The notes: a model not told the origin generated them from the sequence alone. DNA of 64,000 nucleotides from JANSYL01 sp965229695 (GCA_965229695.1 OZ245921.1:806001-870000); one strand, 5' to 3'. Positions 22,842 to 31,927 are shown, numbered from the stretch's first letter. A program made the numbers and translations.

Positions 22842-23468
22842 ATGGCACCGCTGACAGCCTCCCCGCTTCGCATCACCGTGTTGGCCGCCCTGGCCTTGGG
22901 GCTTGCCGCCTGTGGGCCGAATGCAGGCCGTCCAGCCGGATCGCATCTTGATGAAGGCGGGTTTGGCAACCCGACCATGAACAACATCCAAATCCACAAC
23001 GGCGAACGCAGCTATGCGCAAGAGCTCGGCCAGCGTTTTGTGAATGAAGTTCCGACCACGATTAACTTCGAGTTTAACTCGGCCGTGCTGGATCAAAACG
23101 CCCGCGCGATCTTGCGCCAGCAGGCCGATTTCATTCGTCATTTCCCCGAAGTGCGCTTTACTGTCTACGGCCATACCGATCTGGTTGGCAGCAATGCCTA
23201 TAACCACCGTCTTGGCCTGCGCCGCGCGCGCGCTGTGGTGAATTTCTTTGTCAGCCAGGGCATCGACCGCAGCCGTTTGGATGCGTTGGTCTCGCTGGGT
23301 GAAACCCAACCTATTGTCGCCACCGAAGCCCAAGAGCGCCGGAATCGCCGCACCGTGACCGAGGTGACGGGCTTTGTTCAAAGCAACCAGATGGTTCTGG
23401 ACGGACAATACGCGCGCATCGTCTATCGCAGCTATGCCGGATCAGGCGCTGCGGCAGGTGGCGAGTAA
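22842..23468 (+). CDS. OmpA-family lipoprotein of the Tad locus
   Basis: From ATG 22842 the 208-residue product starts with a lipoprotein signal (LAALALGLAACGP, Cys at about 24). The OmpA C-terminal peptidoglycan-binding domain is clear: INFEFNSAVLDQNARAIL, TVYGHTDLVGSNAYNHRLGL, RRARAVVNFFVSQGID and the RRNRRTVTEV ending. It lies directly after the secretin, in the slot of CpaD (RcpB) in Caulobacter-type loci. It probably anchors the secretin to peptidoglycan or to the outer membrane. A 15-nt palindrome follows at 23482. Confidence 0.88.
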   Translation: MAPLTASPLRITVLAALALGLAACGPNAGRPAGSHLDEGGFGNPTMNNIQIHNGERSYAQELGQRFVNEVPTTINFEFNSAVLDQNARAILRQQADFIRHFPEVRFTVYGHTDLVGSNAYNHRLGLRRARAVVNFFVSQGIDRSRLDALVSLGETQPIVATEAQERRNRRTVTEVTGFVQSNQMVLDGQYARIVYRSYAGSGAAAGGE

Positions 23469-23481
23469 ACCATCTGTTTTT

Positions 23482-23496
23482 ACTGGAATTTCCAGT
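23482..23496. promoter_or_regulatory. Perfect short palindrome upstream of cpaE
   Basis: ACTGGAA T TTCCAGT lies 13 nt after the OmpA stop and 196 nt before cpaE. It has 7-bp arms. It resembles a protein-binding operator more than a terminator. I do not recognise the consensus. Confidence 0.3.
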
Positions 23497-23691
23497 TCGA
23501 GGGTATGTTCAAGCCCTCAGAATTGCAGAGGTTTCCCCCTGATTTGGTCCTATTATTGCCGCTTTTGGGCGCGACCTTAGCCTTGGGCTTGATCCGCTTT
23601 CCCGCGTTCTTGGGGGCTGGTTCGGCCAAATGGAGCGATCCATCGGCGTAATTATAATCCGGGTAGACCGGGCAGTAGTAGGACGACAGGA

Positions 23692-24957
23692 ATGAGCAGC
23701 GGACTTGCATTACGATCGGATCCAGCGCCGGTTTTGGCCTGTACCGTTTCGCGTAATGTGCACGAATTTGATCTTTTGATCGAAGATATGGAAACCGAAC
23801 TGGGCGAAGCCTGGGGTGACCTGACCTTCGAAGAGGCACGCGCGTTTCTAACCCAGCCCGAATCTGCCGACCTGGAATTCATCGCCGTCGCGGTCGATGC
23901 CGAAGATGAACAAGATTTGGGCTTTCTTGGCGAGATCATCACAGCTGCGAAAACCAATGACGTAAAGGTCATTCTGGTCGCTGACGGCGTGTCGCCCGTG
24001 GCCTTGCACGAGTTGCTGCGCCTGGGCGCGAGCGAATTTGTCCCTTACCCCTTGGCCGAAGGTGCGTTGCACGACGCATTGGAACGGGTGCGCCGCAACG
24101 AGGCGCCGCAACCGGTCGCCGCCGCGGCTGCCGATGGGCAGGCGGTGTCGACCATCGATCCCAAACAGACGATGGGCGGCCAAGCCGCGATTTTCGCCGT
24201 TCAGGCTTTGGCCGGTGGCACCGGCGCCTCGACGCTTGCGACGAACCTGGCCTGGGAACTGGCCAATATCGACAAAAAGACATCGCCATCGGTCTGCCTG
24301 ATGGATTTCGATATGCAGGCTGGCACGCTCTCGACCTATTTGGACCTGCCGCGCCGCGATATGGTGATCGAGCTTTTGCAAGACGCCACCACGATGGATG
24401 TGGATGCGTTCAAGCAAGCCCTGGTCTCGTATCAAAACAAACTATCAGTCTTTACCGCGCCGCCCGAAATGCTGCCGCTGGATATTATCGGGCCGGAAGA
24501 AATGGACGCGATCCTGTCGCTGGCCACGCAATGCTTTGACATCATCGTCATCGACATGCCGCGCACATTGGTGATGTGGACCGAAACGGTCCTGAACCGC
24601 GCCGATGTCTACTTCACGACGCTGGAAATGGATATGCGCTCGGCCCAGAACGCCATGCGCTTCATCAAGGTGCTTCAGTCCGAAGACCTGCCGATCGACA
24701 AGCTGAACTTCGTTCTCAACCGCGCACCTGGGATGACCGATCTTAGCGGTCGGGGCCGTGCCAAGAAGCTGGCGGAATCGCTGGGCGTAACCATTGCGAC
24801 GCAGTTGCCCGATGGTGGCAAACACGTGACGCAAGCGGGCGATCACGGCCAACCGATTGCCGAGGTCGCGCGCAAAAATGCGCTGCGCAAAGAGATTTTG
24901 AAACTGGCACAGGGCTTGCACAAAGCCATGATCGCCGACGCAGCCGCAGCCAAATAG
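23692..24957 (+). CDS. cpaE: Pilus assembly ATPase-like protein CpaE (TadZ)
   Basis: A 421-residue TadZ/CpaE protein that localises the Tad machine at the pole in other bacteria. Residues 1-145 form an atypical receiver-like domain (ADGVSPVALHELLRLGASEFVPYPL). Residues 160-420 are a MinD/ParA-like ATPase domain: FAVQALAGGTGASTLATNLAW, CLMDFDMQAGTLSTYLDL and IIVIDMPRTLVMWTE. The Walker A lysine is absent from GGTGAST, which is normal for CpaE. It lies 223 bp from the OmpA gene and 12 bp before cpaF. Confidence 0.92.
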   Translation: MSSGLALRSDPAPVLACTVSRNVHEFDLLIEDMETELGEAWGDLTFEEARAFLTQPESADLEFIAVAVDAEDEQDLGFLGEIITAAKTNDVKVILVADGVSPVALHELLRLGASEFVPYPLAEGALHDALERVRRNEAPQPVAAAAADGQAVSTIDPKQTMGGQAAIFAVQALAGGTGASTLATNLAWELANIDKKTSPSVCLMDFDMQAGTLSTYLDLPRRDMVIELLQDATTMDVDAFKQALVSYQNKLSVFTAPPEMLPLDIIGPEEMDAILSLATQCFDIIVIDMPRTLVMWTETVLNRADVYFTTLEMDMRSAQNAMRFIKVLQSEDLPIDKLNFVLNRAPGMTDLSGRGRAKKLAESLGVTIATQLPDGGKHVTQAGDHGQPIAEVARKNALRKEILKLAQGLHKAMIADAAAAK

Positions 24958-24969
24958 GGGGGGTGATCT

Positions 24970-26424
24970 GTGTTTGCGAAATACAAGAAAACAGGCGGGG
25001 CCCCGACCCCGATGCCCGCATCGCCCGCAGCGGAGCCGCCGAAACCCGCCCCGGCGGCGGAGGCTGGCAGCGCGCCGAAGATTCAGCGCAAACCGGCCGT
25101 GTTGGATAAGGCAGCGGCAACACCCCAACCTGCAAACAAAGACGACAAACGCCGCCAGCGATTGGACGAGATTAAGACGGAGATGCACCACCGTCTGCTC
25201 GACAACCTTAACCTGTCGGCGCTGGAATCCGCCAAAGAAAATGAGTTGCGCGCGGAAATCACGTCGATCACGTCCGAGCAGCTTGGCGAAATGGGTGTGG
25301 TGCTGAACCGCGAAGACCGCCAAACGCTGAACACCGAACTGTTCGATGAAGTCACGGGCCTTGGCCCGCTTGAACCACTTCTGAAAGACCCCGACGTCAA
25401 CGATATTCTGGTCAACGGCCCCAACCGCGTGTTCGTGGAACGCGCCGGCAAGCTAAGCCTTTCGGAGGTGCGGTTTAAGGATGAACGTCACCTGCTGCGG
25501 ATCATCGATAAGATCGTGTCGGCGGTGGGTCGTCGCGTCGATGAATCGAACCCTTATGTGGACGCCCGCTTGAAAGACGGCTCGCGCTTCAACGCGATGG
25601 TGCCGCCTGTTGCTGTGGATGGCTCTCTGGTCTCTATCCGTAAGTTTAAAAAGGATAAATTGGGGATCGACGATCTGGTAAAGTTCGGCGCATTTTCAGA
25701 GGAAATGGCCGCCTACTTGCAGGCCGCCGTAGCCACACGCCTGAACGTGATCGTGTCCGGCGGGACGGGCTCGGGTAAGACCACCACGCTCAACGCGCTG
25801 TCGAGCTTCATCGACAACAAAGAACGCATCCTGACGATTGAGGATACGGCGGAACTGCAACTGCAGCAGGTCCATGTCGGCCGGATGGAAAGTCGTCCGC
25901 CCAATGTGGAAGGCAAAGGGGCTGTGACCCAGCGCGACTGTCTGCGCAACGCCCTGCGGATGCGCCCAGACCGGATCATCGTGGGGGAAACCCGCGGTGA
26001 AGAGGTTATCGACATGTTGCAGGCCATGAATACGGGCCATGACGGGTCGATGACTACGATCCACGCGAACAACGCCCGCGACGCGGTTTCGCGTTTGGAA
26101 AACATGGTCGCCATGTCCGGTATCGAAATGCCCCTGAAAGCCGTGCGTGCCCAGGTGTCGTCGGCTGTGAACCTGATCGTGCAGGCAAGCCGTCTGCAAG
26201 ATGGCTCGCGCCGCATGGTCTCGATCACCGAGCTGACAGGGATGGAAGGCGAAGTGATCTCGATGCAGGAGGTGTTCCGCTATCAGCGCACCGGCCTGAA
26301 GCCTGATGGCACGATCATCGGTCATTTCACTGCCTGCGGTGTGCGCTCGCATTTCGCCGAGCGGTTCCGCCAGTGGGGCTATGACCTGCCCAATTCTATC
26401 TATGAACCCATCGCGGCGGAGTGA
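24970..26424 (+). CDS. cpaF: Secretion ATPase CpaF (TadA)
   Basis: The 484-residue motor ATPase of the Tad pilus, which powers both extension and retraction of Flp pili in Caulobacter. The N-terminal 60 residues are Pro/Ala/Lys-rich. Next is a helical domain, then PDVNDILVNGPNRVFVERAG. The ATPase core has the Walker A GGTGSGKTTT (about residues 264-273), the Asp box ILTIEDTAELQLQ, Walker B MRPDRIIVGETRGEE, and the His box TGHDGSMTTIHAN. The start is GTG 24970 after GGGGGGTGATCT. It runs at 6 bp into tadB. Confidence 0.96.
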   Translation: MFAKYKKTGGAPTPMPASPAAEPPKPAPAAEAGSAPKIQRKPAVLDKAAATPQPANKDDKRRQRLDEIKTEMHHRLLDNLNLSALESAKENELRAEITSITSEQLGEMGVVLNREDRQTLNTELFDEVTGLGPLEPLLKDPDVNDILVNGPNRVFVERAGKLSLSEVRFKDERHLLRIIDKIVSAVGRRVDESNPYVDARLKDGSRFNAMVPPVAVDGSLVSIRKFKKDKLGIDDLVKFGAFSEEMAAYLQAAVATRLNVIVSGGTGSGKTTTLNALSSFIDNKERILTIEDTAELQLQQVHVGRMESRPPNVEGKGAVTQRDCLRNALRMRPDRIIVGETRGEEVIDMLQAMNTGHDGSMTTIHANNARDAVSRLENMVAMSGIEMPLKAVRAQVSSAVNLIVQASRLQDGSRRMVSITELTGMEGEVISMQEVFRYQRTGLKPDGTIIGHFTACGVRSHFAERFRQWGYDLPNSIYEPIAAE

Positions 26425-26430
26425 TCGAGT

Positions 26431-27399
26431 ATGCAACTTTCGATCGAACCCCTCATCTATATCGGCATCTTCGTCGGCATCATCATGCTGGTCGAAGGCG
26501 TCTATCTGGCTGTTTTTGGCAAATCCATCAGCCTAAATGCGCGTGTGAACCGCCGCCTGGCTATGCTGGAAAGCGGCACCAGCCGTGAAGATGTACTAGA
26601 AAAACTGCGCAAGGAGTTGGATCAGCACAAAGGCGCGATCAACATCCCGCTTTATTCGCTAATCGCGGAAAAGGCGCAAAAGGCCAATATCGCCTTTACC
26701 CCGCAGCAATTGATCCTGGTGATGATTGGCCTGGCCTTCGCGGCTTTTGTCGGGTTGACGATTTTCACCACCGCCTCGCTGCCCATTCGGTTGCTGGTAT
26801 CGGTTGCCATGGGCATCGGCGGGGTGTTTTTCTGGGTGAACTCCAAGGCGAAAAAGCGCCTGGATATGCTGGAAGAACAGCTGCCGGATGCGGTTGAATT
26901 GATGGTGCGCAGCTTGCGTGTGGGACACCCGTTTGTCTCGGCCATCAACACCGTCAGCAAAGAAATGGCCGACCCGCTGGCCTCGGAACTTGGCATCATC
27001 GCTGATGAGGCTGCTTACGGCCGTGACATCAGTGAATCGATCCGCGCCATGGCCGAACGCCTGGATATGCAGGATTTGCGGTTTTTGGCTGTGGCCGTTG
27101 GCATCCAGCAAAAATCGGGCGGTAACCTGGCCGAGATTTTGCAAGGCTTGGCCGATGTGATCCGCGCCCGATTCAAACTCTTTCGCAAGGTGAAAGCCAT
27201 CACCGCCGAGGCGAAATGGTCGGGCAACTTCCTGTCGGCTTTCCCACTTCTGGCGCTGATCGGGATCAACATGATGCAGCCCGATTACTATGATGAGGTC
27301 ATGGCCAGCCCGGTTTTCATCCCGGCCTGTGCGGTCGTGGCCGTGATGCTGGTCGTGAACGTGGTTTTCATGCGCATCCTTGTGAACATCAAAGTCTAA
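26431..27399 (+). CDS. tadB: Tad inner-membrane platform protein TadB
   Basis: A 322-residue GspF-type membrane protein. It has an N-terminal helix (LIYIGIFVGIIMLVEGVYLA), two helices near 90-135, the cytoplasmic F domain with LPDAVELMVRSLRVGHPFVSAI and GGNLAEILQGLADVIRAR, and two C-terminal helices. It pairs with TadC to form the platform for the CpaF ATPase. It starts 6 bp after cpaF with a GGAGTGATCGAGT ribosome site, and tadC follows at 15 bp. Confidence 0.93.
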   Translation: MQLSIEPLIYIGIFVGIIMLVEGVYLAVFGKSISLNARVNRRLAMLESGTSREDVLEKLRKELDQHKGAINIPLYSLIAEKAQKANIAFTPQQLILVMIGLAFAAFVGLTIFTTASLPIRLLVSVAMGIGGVFFWVNSKAKKRLDMLEEQLPDAVELMVRSLRVGHPFVSAINTVSKEMADPLASELGIIADEAAYGRDISESIRAMAERLDMQDLRFLAVAVGIQQKSGGNLAEILQGLADVIRARFKLFRKVKAITAEAKWSGNFLSAFPLLALIGINMMQPDYYDEVMASPVFIPACAVVAVMLVVNVVFMRILVNIKV

Positions 27400-27414
27400 G
27401 GGGCGGGCTGAGAA

Positions 27415-28392
27415 ATGGATTCCATCAGCAAACTGATCAATCAGGCCAATGATTATCTGGTCGCCCAATTCGGGGCCTTTGGCCCCTTATTGGTGGTCGG
27501 CGCCTTGGGGCTATTGCTGATCGTGATCGCCCTGCCCTCGTTCTTGCTCCAGAAGAAAGACCCGCTGGAAAAGATCAAAGAACAGCGGCTGGGCATCAGC
27601 AAAGATGGCGACACGCGCGGCCTGCGCCTGGGTGGTAAAGACGAACGTCTGGATCGGTTTGCCCAGTATTTGGAGCCGCAAACCGAAGAAGAAATGTCCG
27701 CGGCACAGCTGCAGATGGTGCGCGCAGGTTACCGGTCGAAAGGCGCGGTTCAGCTGTTCCATGCAGCATCGTTCGCGCTGGGCATCGGCGGGCTGATCCT
27801 GGGTACAATCTACGTCCTTTTGGGCGGTGGCGGCACGGCCCAAAGCTCGGCCCTGTCGGTACTGATCCCTGGGCTTGTCGGCTATTACGCGCCGAAATAC
27901 TGGGTGCAGCGCCGCGTCCAGTCGCGCGAAGAAGAAATCATCTCGGGCTTTCCAGACGCGCTCGACCTGATGCTGGTCTGCGTCGAAGCCGGACAATCGT
28001 TGGATCAGGCCATCATTCGCGTCGCGACCGAGATCAAAACCTCCTACCCTGCTCTCGCCGAAGAATTCGAAATCATCGCTTATGAGATGAAAGCGGGTAA
28101 GGATAAAACCAAAGTGCTGCGCGACATGGGCGAACGCGTTGGTGTGCAAGACATCAACAGCTTCGTCACCACGCTGATCCAGTCCGCGACCTTCGGCACC
28201 TCGATCGCCGAAGCGCTGCGGGTCTACGCCGGAGAGATGCGCGACAAACGCGTGATGCGTGCCGAAGAAAAGGCCAATAAGCTGCCCACAAAACTGACCT
28301 TGGGCACGATGCTGTTTTGTCTGCCACCGCTTTTGCTGATCCTGATCGGACCTTCGGTTTATGGTATCTACCTGAACCTCAACGGTGGCTAA
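27415..28392 (+). CDS. tadC: Tad inner-membrane platform protein TadC
   Basis: A 325-residue GspF-domain protein, the partner of TadB. The N-terminal helix FGPLLVVGALGLLLIVIALP is followed by a cytoplasmic stretch, two helices at about 120-165, and the F domain with FPDALDLMLVCVEAGQSLDQAI and VQDINSFVTTLIQSATFGTS. A C-terminal helix (LGTMLFCLPPLLLILIGPSV) ends it. It follows tadB by 15 bp (AAGGGGCGGGCTGAGAA upstream) and precedes tadD by 26 bp. Confidence 0.93.
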   Translation: MDSISKLINQANDYLVAQFGAFGPLLVVGALGLLLIVIALPSFLLQKKDPLEKIKEQRLGISKDGDTRGLRLGGKDERLDRFAQYLEPQTEEEMSAAQLQMVRAGYRSKGAVQLFHAASFALGIGGLILGTIYVLLGGGGTAQSSALSVLIPGLVGYYAPKYWVQRRVQSREEEIISGFPDALDLMLVCVEAGQSLDQAIIRVATEIKTSYPALAEEFEIIAYEMKAGKDKTKVLRDMGERVGVQDINSFVTTLIQSATFGTSIAEALRVYAGEMRDKRVMRAEEKANKLPTKLTLGTMLFCLPPLLLILIGPSVYGIYLNLNGG

Positions 28393-28418
28393 AGCCGCCC
28401 ACATACAGGGAGGGGACG

Positions 28419-28988
28419 ATGAGGGGGCTCATCATCCTGGCACTGACAACCAGCGTCACGCTGGGCTGCACGCCGCAACTTGCGCCATTGGAACCGCTTC
28501 AATCCGGGCCTGCCGCGCCTGACGGCACCGTGGTGCTTCGGGACAATGTGGATGGGCTTTTGGTGGGCGACCGGCTGATGGACGCGGGCGAGTACCAACT
28601 GGCGCTGCGCGCCTATCACCGTGCCGCGGCTGAGGATGGGATCAGCGCCGATACGCTCGCGGCCATTGGCTCGGCCAATCTGCGCCTCGGGCGGTTGGGA
28701 CAGGCCGAAGACACGCTACGCCAAGCGCTCGCCCAGGACGAAGCGCATGTGCCATCGCTGAACAATCTTGGGGTCGTCTTGGTGGAACGCGGCGAATATG
28801 GCGAGGCGAGGCGGCTTTTTGAGCAGGCTTTTGCGCTCGACAGTGGCCAATCGGACTCGATTCGCGACAACCTAAGACTTGCTATCGCGCGAATGGAAAA
28901 TTCGGTCTATAGTGATGAAAATAACCAAAATGACTTCGGTCTGATCCGACGGTCTGAGGGGGTCTATATCCTTCAGGCGGGGCCATGA
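28419..28988 (+). CDS. tadD: TPR lipoprotein TadD
   Basis: From ATG 28419 (strong site CAGGGAGGGGACG) the 189-residue protein has a lipoprotein-like signal (MRGLIILALTTSVTLGCTPQ, Cys at 17). Two to three TPR units follow: LMDAGEYQLALRAYHRAAAE, LRLGRLGQAEDTLRQALAQD and LVERGEYGEARRLFEQAFAL. In Aggregatibacter TadD is an outer-membrane lipoprotein needed for pilus formation. A second TPR gene follows at 35 bp. Confidence 0.88.
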   Translation: MRGLIILALTTSVTLGCTPQLAPLEPLQSGPAAPDGTVVLRDNVDGLLVGDRLMDAGEYQLALRAYHRAAAEDGISADTLAAIGSANLRLGRLGQAEDTLRQALAQDEAHVPSLNNLGVVLVERGEYGEARRLFEQAFALDSGQSDSIRDNLRLAIARMENSVYSDENNQNDFGLIRRSEGVYILQAGP

Positions 28989-29023
28989 CCGGGGCGGCAC
29001 ATTGAGCAGTTAAGAGGTCAGTC

Positions 29024-29881
29024 ATGTTCCTCAGCCTCCGGGGTGTAACGGTGGTCGCTATGGCGTTGGCGACGGCCGCCTGTGACACAGGCCGCGCGCC
29101 TGATGTGGATCGCGCGCTGGATCCGATGAATGTCATCGATGATACCAATCTCAGCGACATCATGCTGACCGCCGCCGAACCCGGCGAAGCCGTGGCTTAT
29201 TTCCAACGCGCGCTATCAAACCAGCCCGAGCGGATCGATTTCCAGCGCGGACTGGCCACCAGCCTGGTGCGCGATGGGCGCGCTGCCGAGGCCATTCCGA
29301 TCTGGCGCGATATCATCACCCATGACGACACCATCGACCAAGACCGCATCGACTATGCCGATGCGCTGATCCGCACCGGCGAATGGGACGCCGCCGAGGA
29401 TATGCTCGATACCATACCGCCAACGCTGGAGACCTATGAACGCTACCGGCTGGAAGCGATGATTGCCGACAGCAATCAGGAATGGGACCGGGCCGATCAC
29501 TTCTATGAAACCGCCGCCGGTCTGACGACACGTCCGGCCAATGTGCTGAACAACTGGGGTTATTCGCGCCTGACACGGGGCGATTTCCAGGGCGCCGAAA
29601 ACCTGTTTGTCGAGGCGATCAGCTACGACCCGAACCTGTTCACCGCAAAGAATAATCTGGTCTTGGCCCGCGCGGCGCAGCGCAATTACAACATGCCCCT
29701 TGTGCGCATGACCCAGACCGAGCGGGCGCAATTGCTGCACACCGCAGCCCTGGCCGCCATCCGCCAGGGAGAGGTTGACGTTGGCCGCGGTCTGCTGGCC
29801 GATGCCATCGACACCCACCCACAGCATTTCGAGGCGGCAGTGCGCGCCTTGCGCGCCCTAGATACGGAGGCCCGCGGTTAA
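29024..29881 (+). CDS. TPR protein of the Tad locus
   Basis: A 285-residue protein with a lipoprotein-like N-terminus (VVAMALATAACDTGRAPD, Cys at about 20) and repeated TPR-type helices: AVAYFQRALSNQPERIDFQ, LIRTGEWDAAEDMLDTIPPT and RLTRGDFQGAENLFVEAISY. It follows tadD in the same direction and likely evolved from a duplication of it. It is a common Rhodobacterales addition to the Tad locus; its specific role is unknown. Its TAA overlaps the ATG of cpaA (TAATG). Confidence 0.82.
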   Translation: MFLSLRGVTVVAMALATAACDTGRAPDVDRALDPMNVIDDTNLSDIMLTAAEPGEAVAYFQRALSNQPERIDFQRGLATSLVRDGRAAEAIPIWRDIITHDDTIDQDRIDYADALIRTGEWDAAEDMLDTIPPTLETYERYRLEAMIADSNQEWDRADHFYETAAGLTTRPANVLNNWGYSRLTRGDFQGAENLFVEAISYDPNLFTAKNNLVLARAAQRNYNMPLVRMTQTERAQLLHTAALAAIRQGEVDVGRGLLADAIDTHPQHFEAAVRALRALDTEARG

Positions 29882-30384
29882 TGGTCTTATCACTCACCTT
29901 TCAACAGGCCCTGTGGTTTCTGCCCTTTGCCCTGCCGATCTGCCTTTGGGTCGCCTATTCCGATTTGCGCGATATGCGCATCCCCAATGTCGCGGTGTTG
30001 GCACTGACGGCCGTGTTTTTGGTGGTTGGTCTGATCGTTCTGCCGCTTGATGCATATGGGATGCGATTGCTGCAATTGGTCGTCGTGCTTTTGGCGGGGT
30101 TCATCATCACCTCGTTGGGCATGGTGGGGGCCGGTGATGCAAAATTCGCCGCCGCCATGGCACCCTTCATTGCGCCGGGCGATTACCTATTCTTCCTGCT
30201 TTTGTTCTCGGTTGTGCTGGTCGCCTCCTGGATCACCCATCGCAGTGCGGGCCGGGTGCCAGCGGTGCGGCGCGCCACCGAAGGCTGGAGTTCCTGGGAT
30301 CAGGGCAAGCTCTTCCCCATGGGGATCGCACTGGCGGGGGCTTTGGTGGTTTATCTTGCACTTGGCATAAATCAGGGCCTCTGA
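29881..30384 (+). CDS. cpaA: Prepilin peptidase CpaA (TadV)
   Basis: A 167-residue A24 aspartic prepilin peptidase, shorter than PilD because it lacks the methylase domain. Two catalytic aspartates are visible: YSDLRDMRIPN (about residues 22-32) and GAGDAKFAAA (about 82-91). Five to six membrane spans are seen. It should cleave the four pilins after the Gly of the SG motif. Its ATG overlaps the stop of the upstream TPR gene. The gene order, with cpaA at the far end from the pilins, differs from Caulobacter, where it follows the pilin. Confidence 0.9.
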   Translation: MVLSLTFQQALWFLPFALPICLWVAYSDLRDMRIPNVAVLALTAVFLVVGLIVLPLDAYGMRLLQLVVVLLAGFIITSLGMVGAGDAKFAAAMAPFIAPGDYLFFLLLFSVVLVASWITHRSAGRVPAVRRATEGWSSWDQGKLFPMGIALAGALVVYLALGINQGL

Positions 30385-30403
30385 CCGTCTGCACGCCAAA
30401 GAA

Positions 30404-30423
30404 CTGCCGCAATCCTGCGGCAG
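30404..30423 (+). other. 8-bp hairpin between cpaA and the AAA ATPase
   Basis: CTGCCGCA, loop ATCC, TGCGGCAG. It has no T-run. It lies 35 nt before the ATG at 30458 and could modulate read-through or RNA processing. Confidence 0.5.
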
Positions 30424-30457
30424 GGTGCCCGCCGTCGACATATCGGGGGAACCGACG

Positions 30458-31780
30458 ATGAATATTCAGGTCAACACAGCCACGGACGACATGGCGCCTC
30501 CGGCGCTGCGCAAGCTGGATGATACCGGCCTGACCCTGGTGATGATGCGGGATATTCTGCTGAAGACGATCTTTCGCAAGAATGTCGAAACCGCCTCTGA
30601 CATTGCCAAAGCCATCGCCCTGCCGATCCCTTTGACGCAGCAATTGATCGATAGCGTGCGCGAGATGGGGCTGCTGCAAGCCACCGGCACGCTGCATGCC
30701 ACATCATCGTCGGAGATGGGGTTTCAGCTTACCGACAATGGCAAAGCGCGCGCCTTGGATGCGCTGACCCAATCCGAATACTACGGCGCCCTGCCGGTGC
30801 CGCTGGATGACTATAAGGTCCAAGTGAAGCGGCAATCGATCCGCGACATCAAACTGACCCGCGAGATGCTGGAAAAATCCATGGGGCATCTGGTACTGCC
30901 CGATGGGCTGATCGACCAGTTGGGCCCGGCGGTGGGTTCGGGGCGCTCGGTTTTGATGTATGGCCCGCCCGGCAACGGCAAATCCTCGATCGCCGAGGGT
31001 ATCCGGGCGGCGATGGGTGACACGATCTATGTACCCCATGCGATTGCCTATGCGGGGCAGGTCATCACGCTTTTCGACCCGATTGTGCACACGCCGGTGG
31101 CCGAGAAAGAGGTTGAAGGGCAATCGCCGCTGCGCAAAGCCTCGGCCCGTTATGATACGCGTTACCTGCTCTGCCAGCGCCCCACGGTGATGACGGGCGG
31201 CGAACTAACGCTGTCGATGCTGGATCTGAACTATAACGCGGTCAGCCGGACCTATCAGGCCTCGCTCCAGCTGAAATCGACCGGCGGCGTCTTTATCGTT
31301 GACGACCTTGGCCGTCAGGAAGAACCGCCCCAGTCGTTGATCAACCGTTGGATTGTGCCGATGGAGGCGAATTACGACATTCTGGCCCTGCAATCGGGCG
31401 AGAAATTCGAGGTGCCGTTTGACACGCTGGTGGTGTTTTCAACCAACTTCCACCCCAATGAGATTTTCGACCAGGCCGCCCTGCGCCGGGTGTTTTTCAA
31501 GGTGAAGGTTGGCGGCCCGACGCAGGAGCAGTTCTTGAAGATCCTGGCCCTGGTGGCGCGGGCGAAGAAGATGCCGCTGGACGAGGCATCGCTTCTGCAT
31601 TTGCTGAAGAAAAAATACCCGAGCATCGGGATGAATTTTGCCAATTACCACGCGCCGTTTTTGATCGATCAGATCAAGGCGATTTGCGAGTTCGAAGGTC
31701 TGCCCTATCAGATGCGGCCCGAGTTCATCGATCGCGCCTGGGAAAACCTTTACGTCAAAGAAGAAAAGATCGTCCATTAA
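30458..31780 (+). CDS. AAA ATPase linked to the Tad locus
   Basis: From ATG 30458 (GGGGGAACCGACG upstream) the product has 440 residues. Residues 1-100 read as a winged-helix-like segment (LIDSVREMGLLQATG). The AAA core has Walker A in LMYGPPGNGKSSIAEG (about residues 166-181), Walker B in GGVFIVDDLGRQEEPP, and sensor or arginine residues in QAALRRVFFKVKVG. It ends with a helical lid. It follows cpaA by 73 bp and no Tad role is known to me. It may be a chaperone or regulator of pilus assembly; this is inference from position. Confidence 0.75.
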   Translation: MNIQVNTATDDMAPPALRKLDDTGLTLVMMRDILLKTIFRKNVETASDIAKAIALPIPLTQQLIDSVREMGLLQATGTLHATSSSEMGFQLTDNGKARALDALTQSEYYGALPVPLDDYKVQVKRQSIRDIKLTREMLEKSMGHLVLPDGLIDQLGPAVGSGRSVLMYGPPGNGKSSIAEGIRAAMGDTIYVPHAIAYAGQVITLFDPIVHTPVAEKEVEGQSPLRKASARYDTRYLLCQRPTVMTGGELTLSMLDLNYNAVSRTYQASLQLKSTGGVFIVDDLGRQEEPPQSLINRWIVPMEANYDILALQSGEKFEVPFDTLVVFSTNFHPNEIFDQAALRRVFFKVKVGGPTQEQFLKILALVARAKKMPLDEASLLHLLKKKYPSIGMNFANYHAPFLIDQIKAICEFEGLPYQMRPEFIDRAWENLYVKEEKIVH

Positions 31781-31829
31781 TCCAAAGGCGCGCCGACGGC
31801 GCATTCGGATGAGGTCGCTACGCTCCAGC

Positions 31830-31890
31830 TTTGGGGCGCTGCCCCGCGCCTGCGGCGCCCCCCGGGGTATTTTTGGCCAGATGAAGGGGC
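31830..31890 (+). repeat. Intergenic GC-hairpin/T-run repeat, copy 3
   Basis: TTTGGGGCGCTGCCCCGCGC, then CTGCGGCGC, a C/G-rich run and GTATTTTTGGCCAGATGAAG. The stems plus the T-run look like an intrinsic terminator for the Tad-locus transcript. The same string pattern appears at 9722-9800 and at 37321-37365. Confidence 0.6.
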
Positions 31891-31927
31891 GTGGTCTTGG
31901 CCCCGGTCGCGGCCTATCATCATTGGT

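Noticed and set aside
23480..23839. Minus-strand 119-codon frame near the start of cpaE
   Set aside because: It overlaps the cpaE start and its product is basic and low-complexity. There is no supporting ribosome site.
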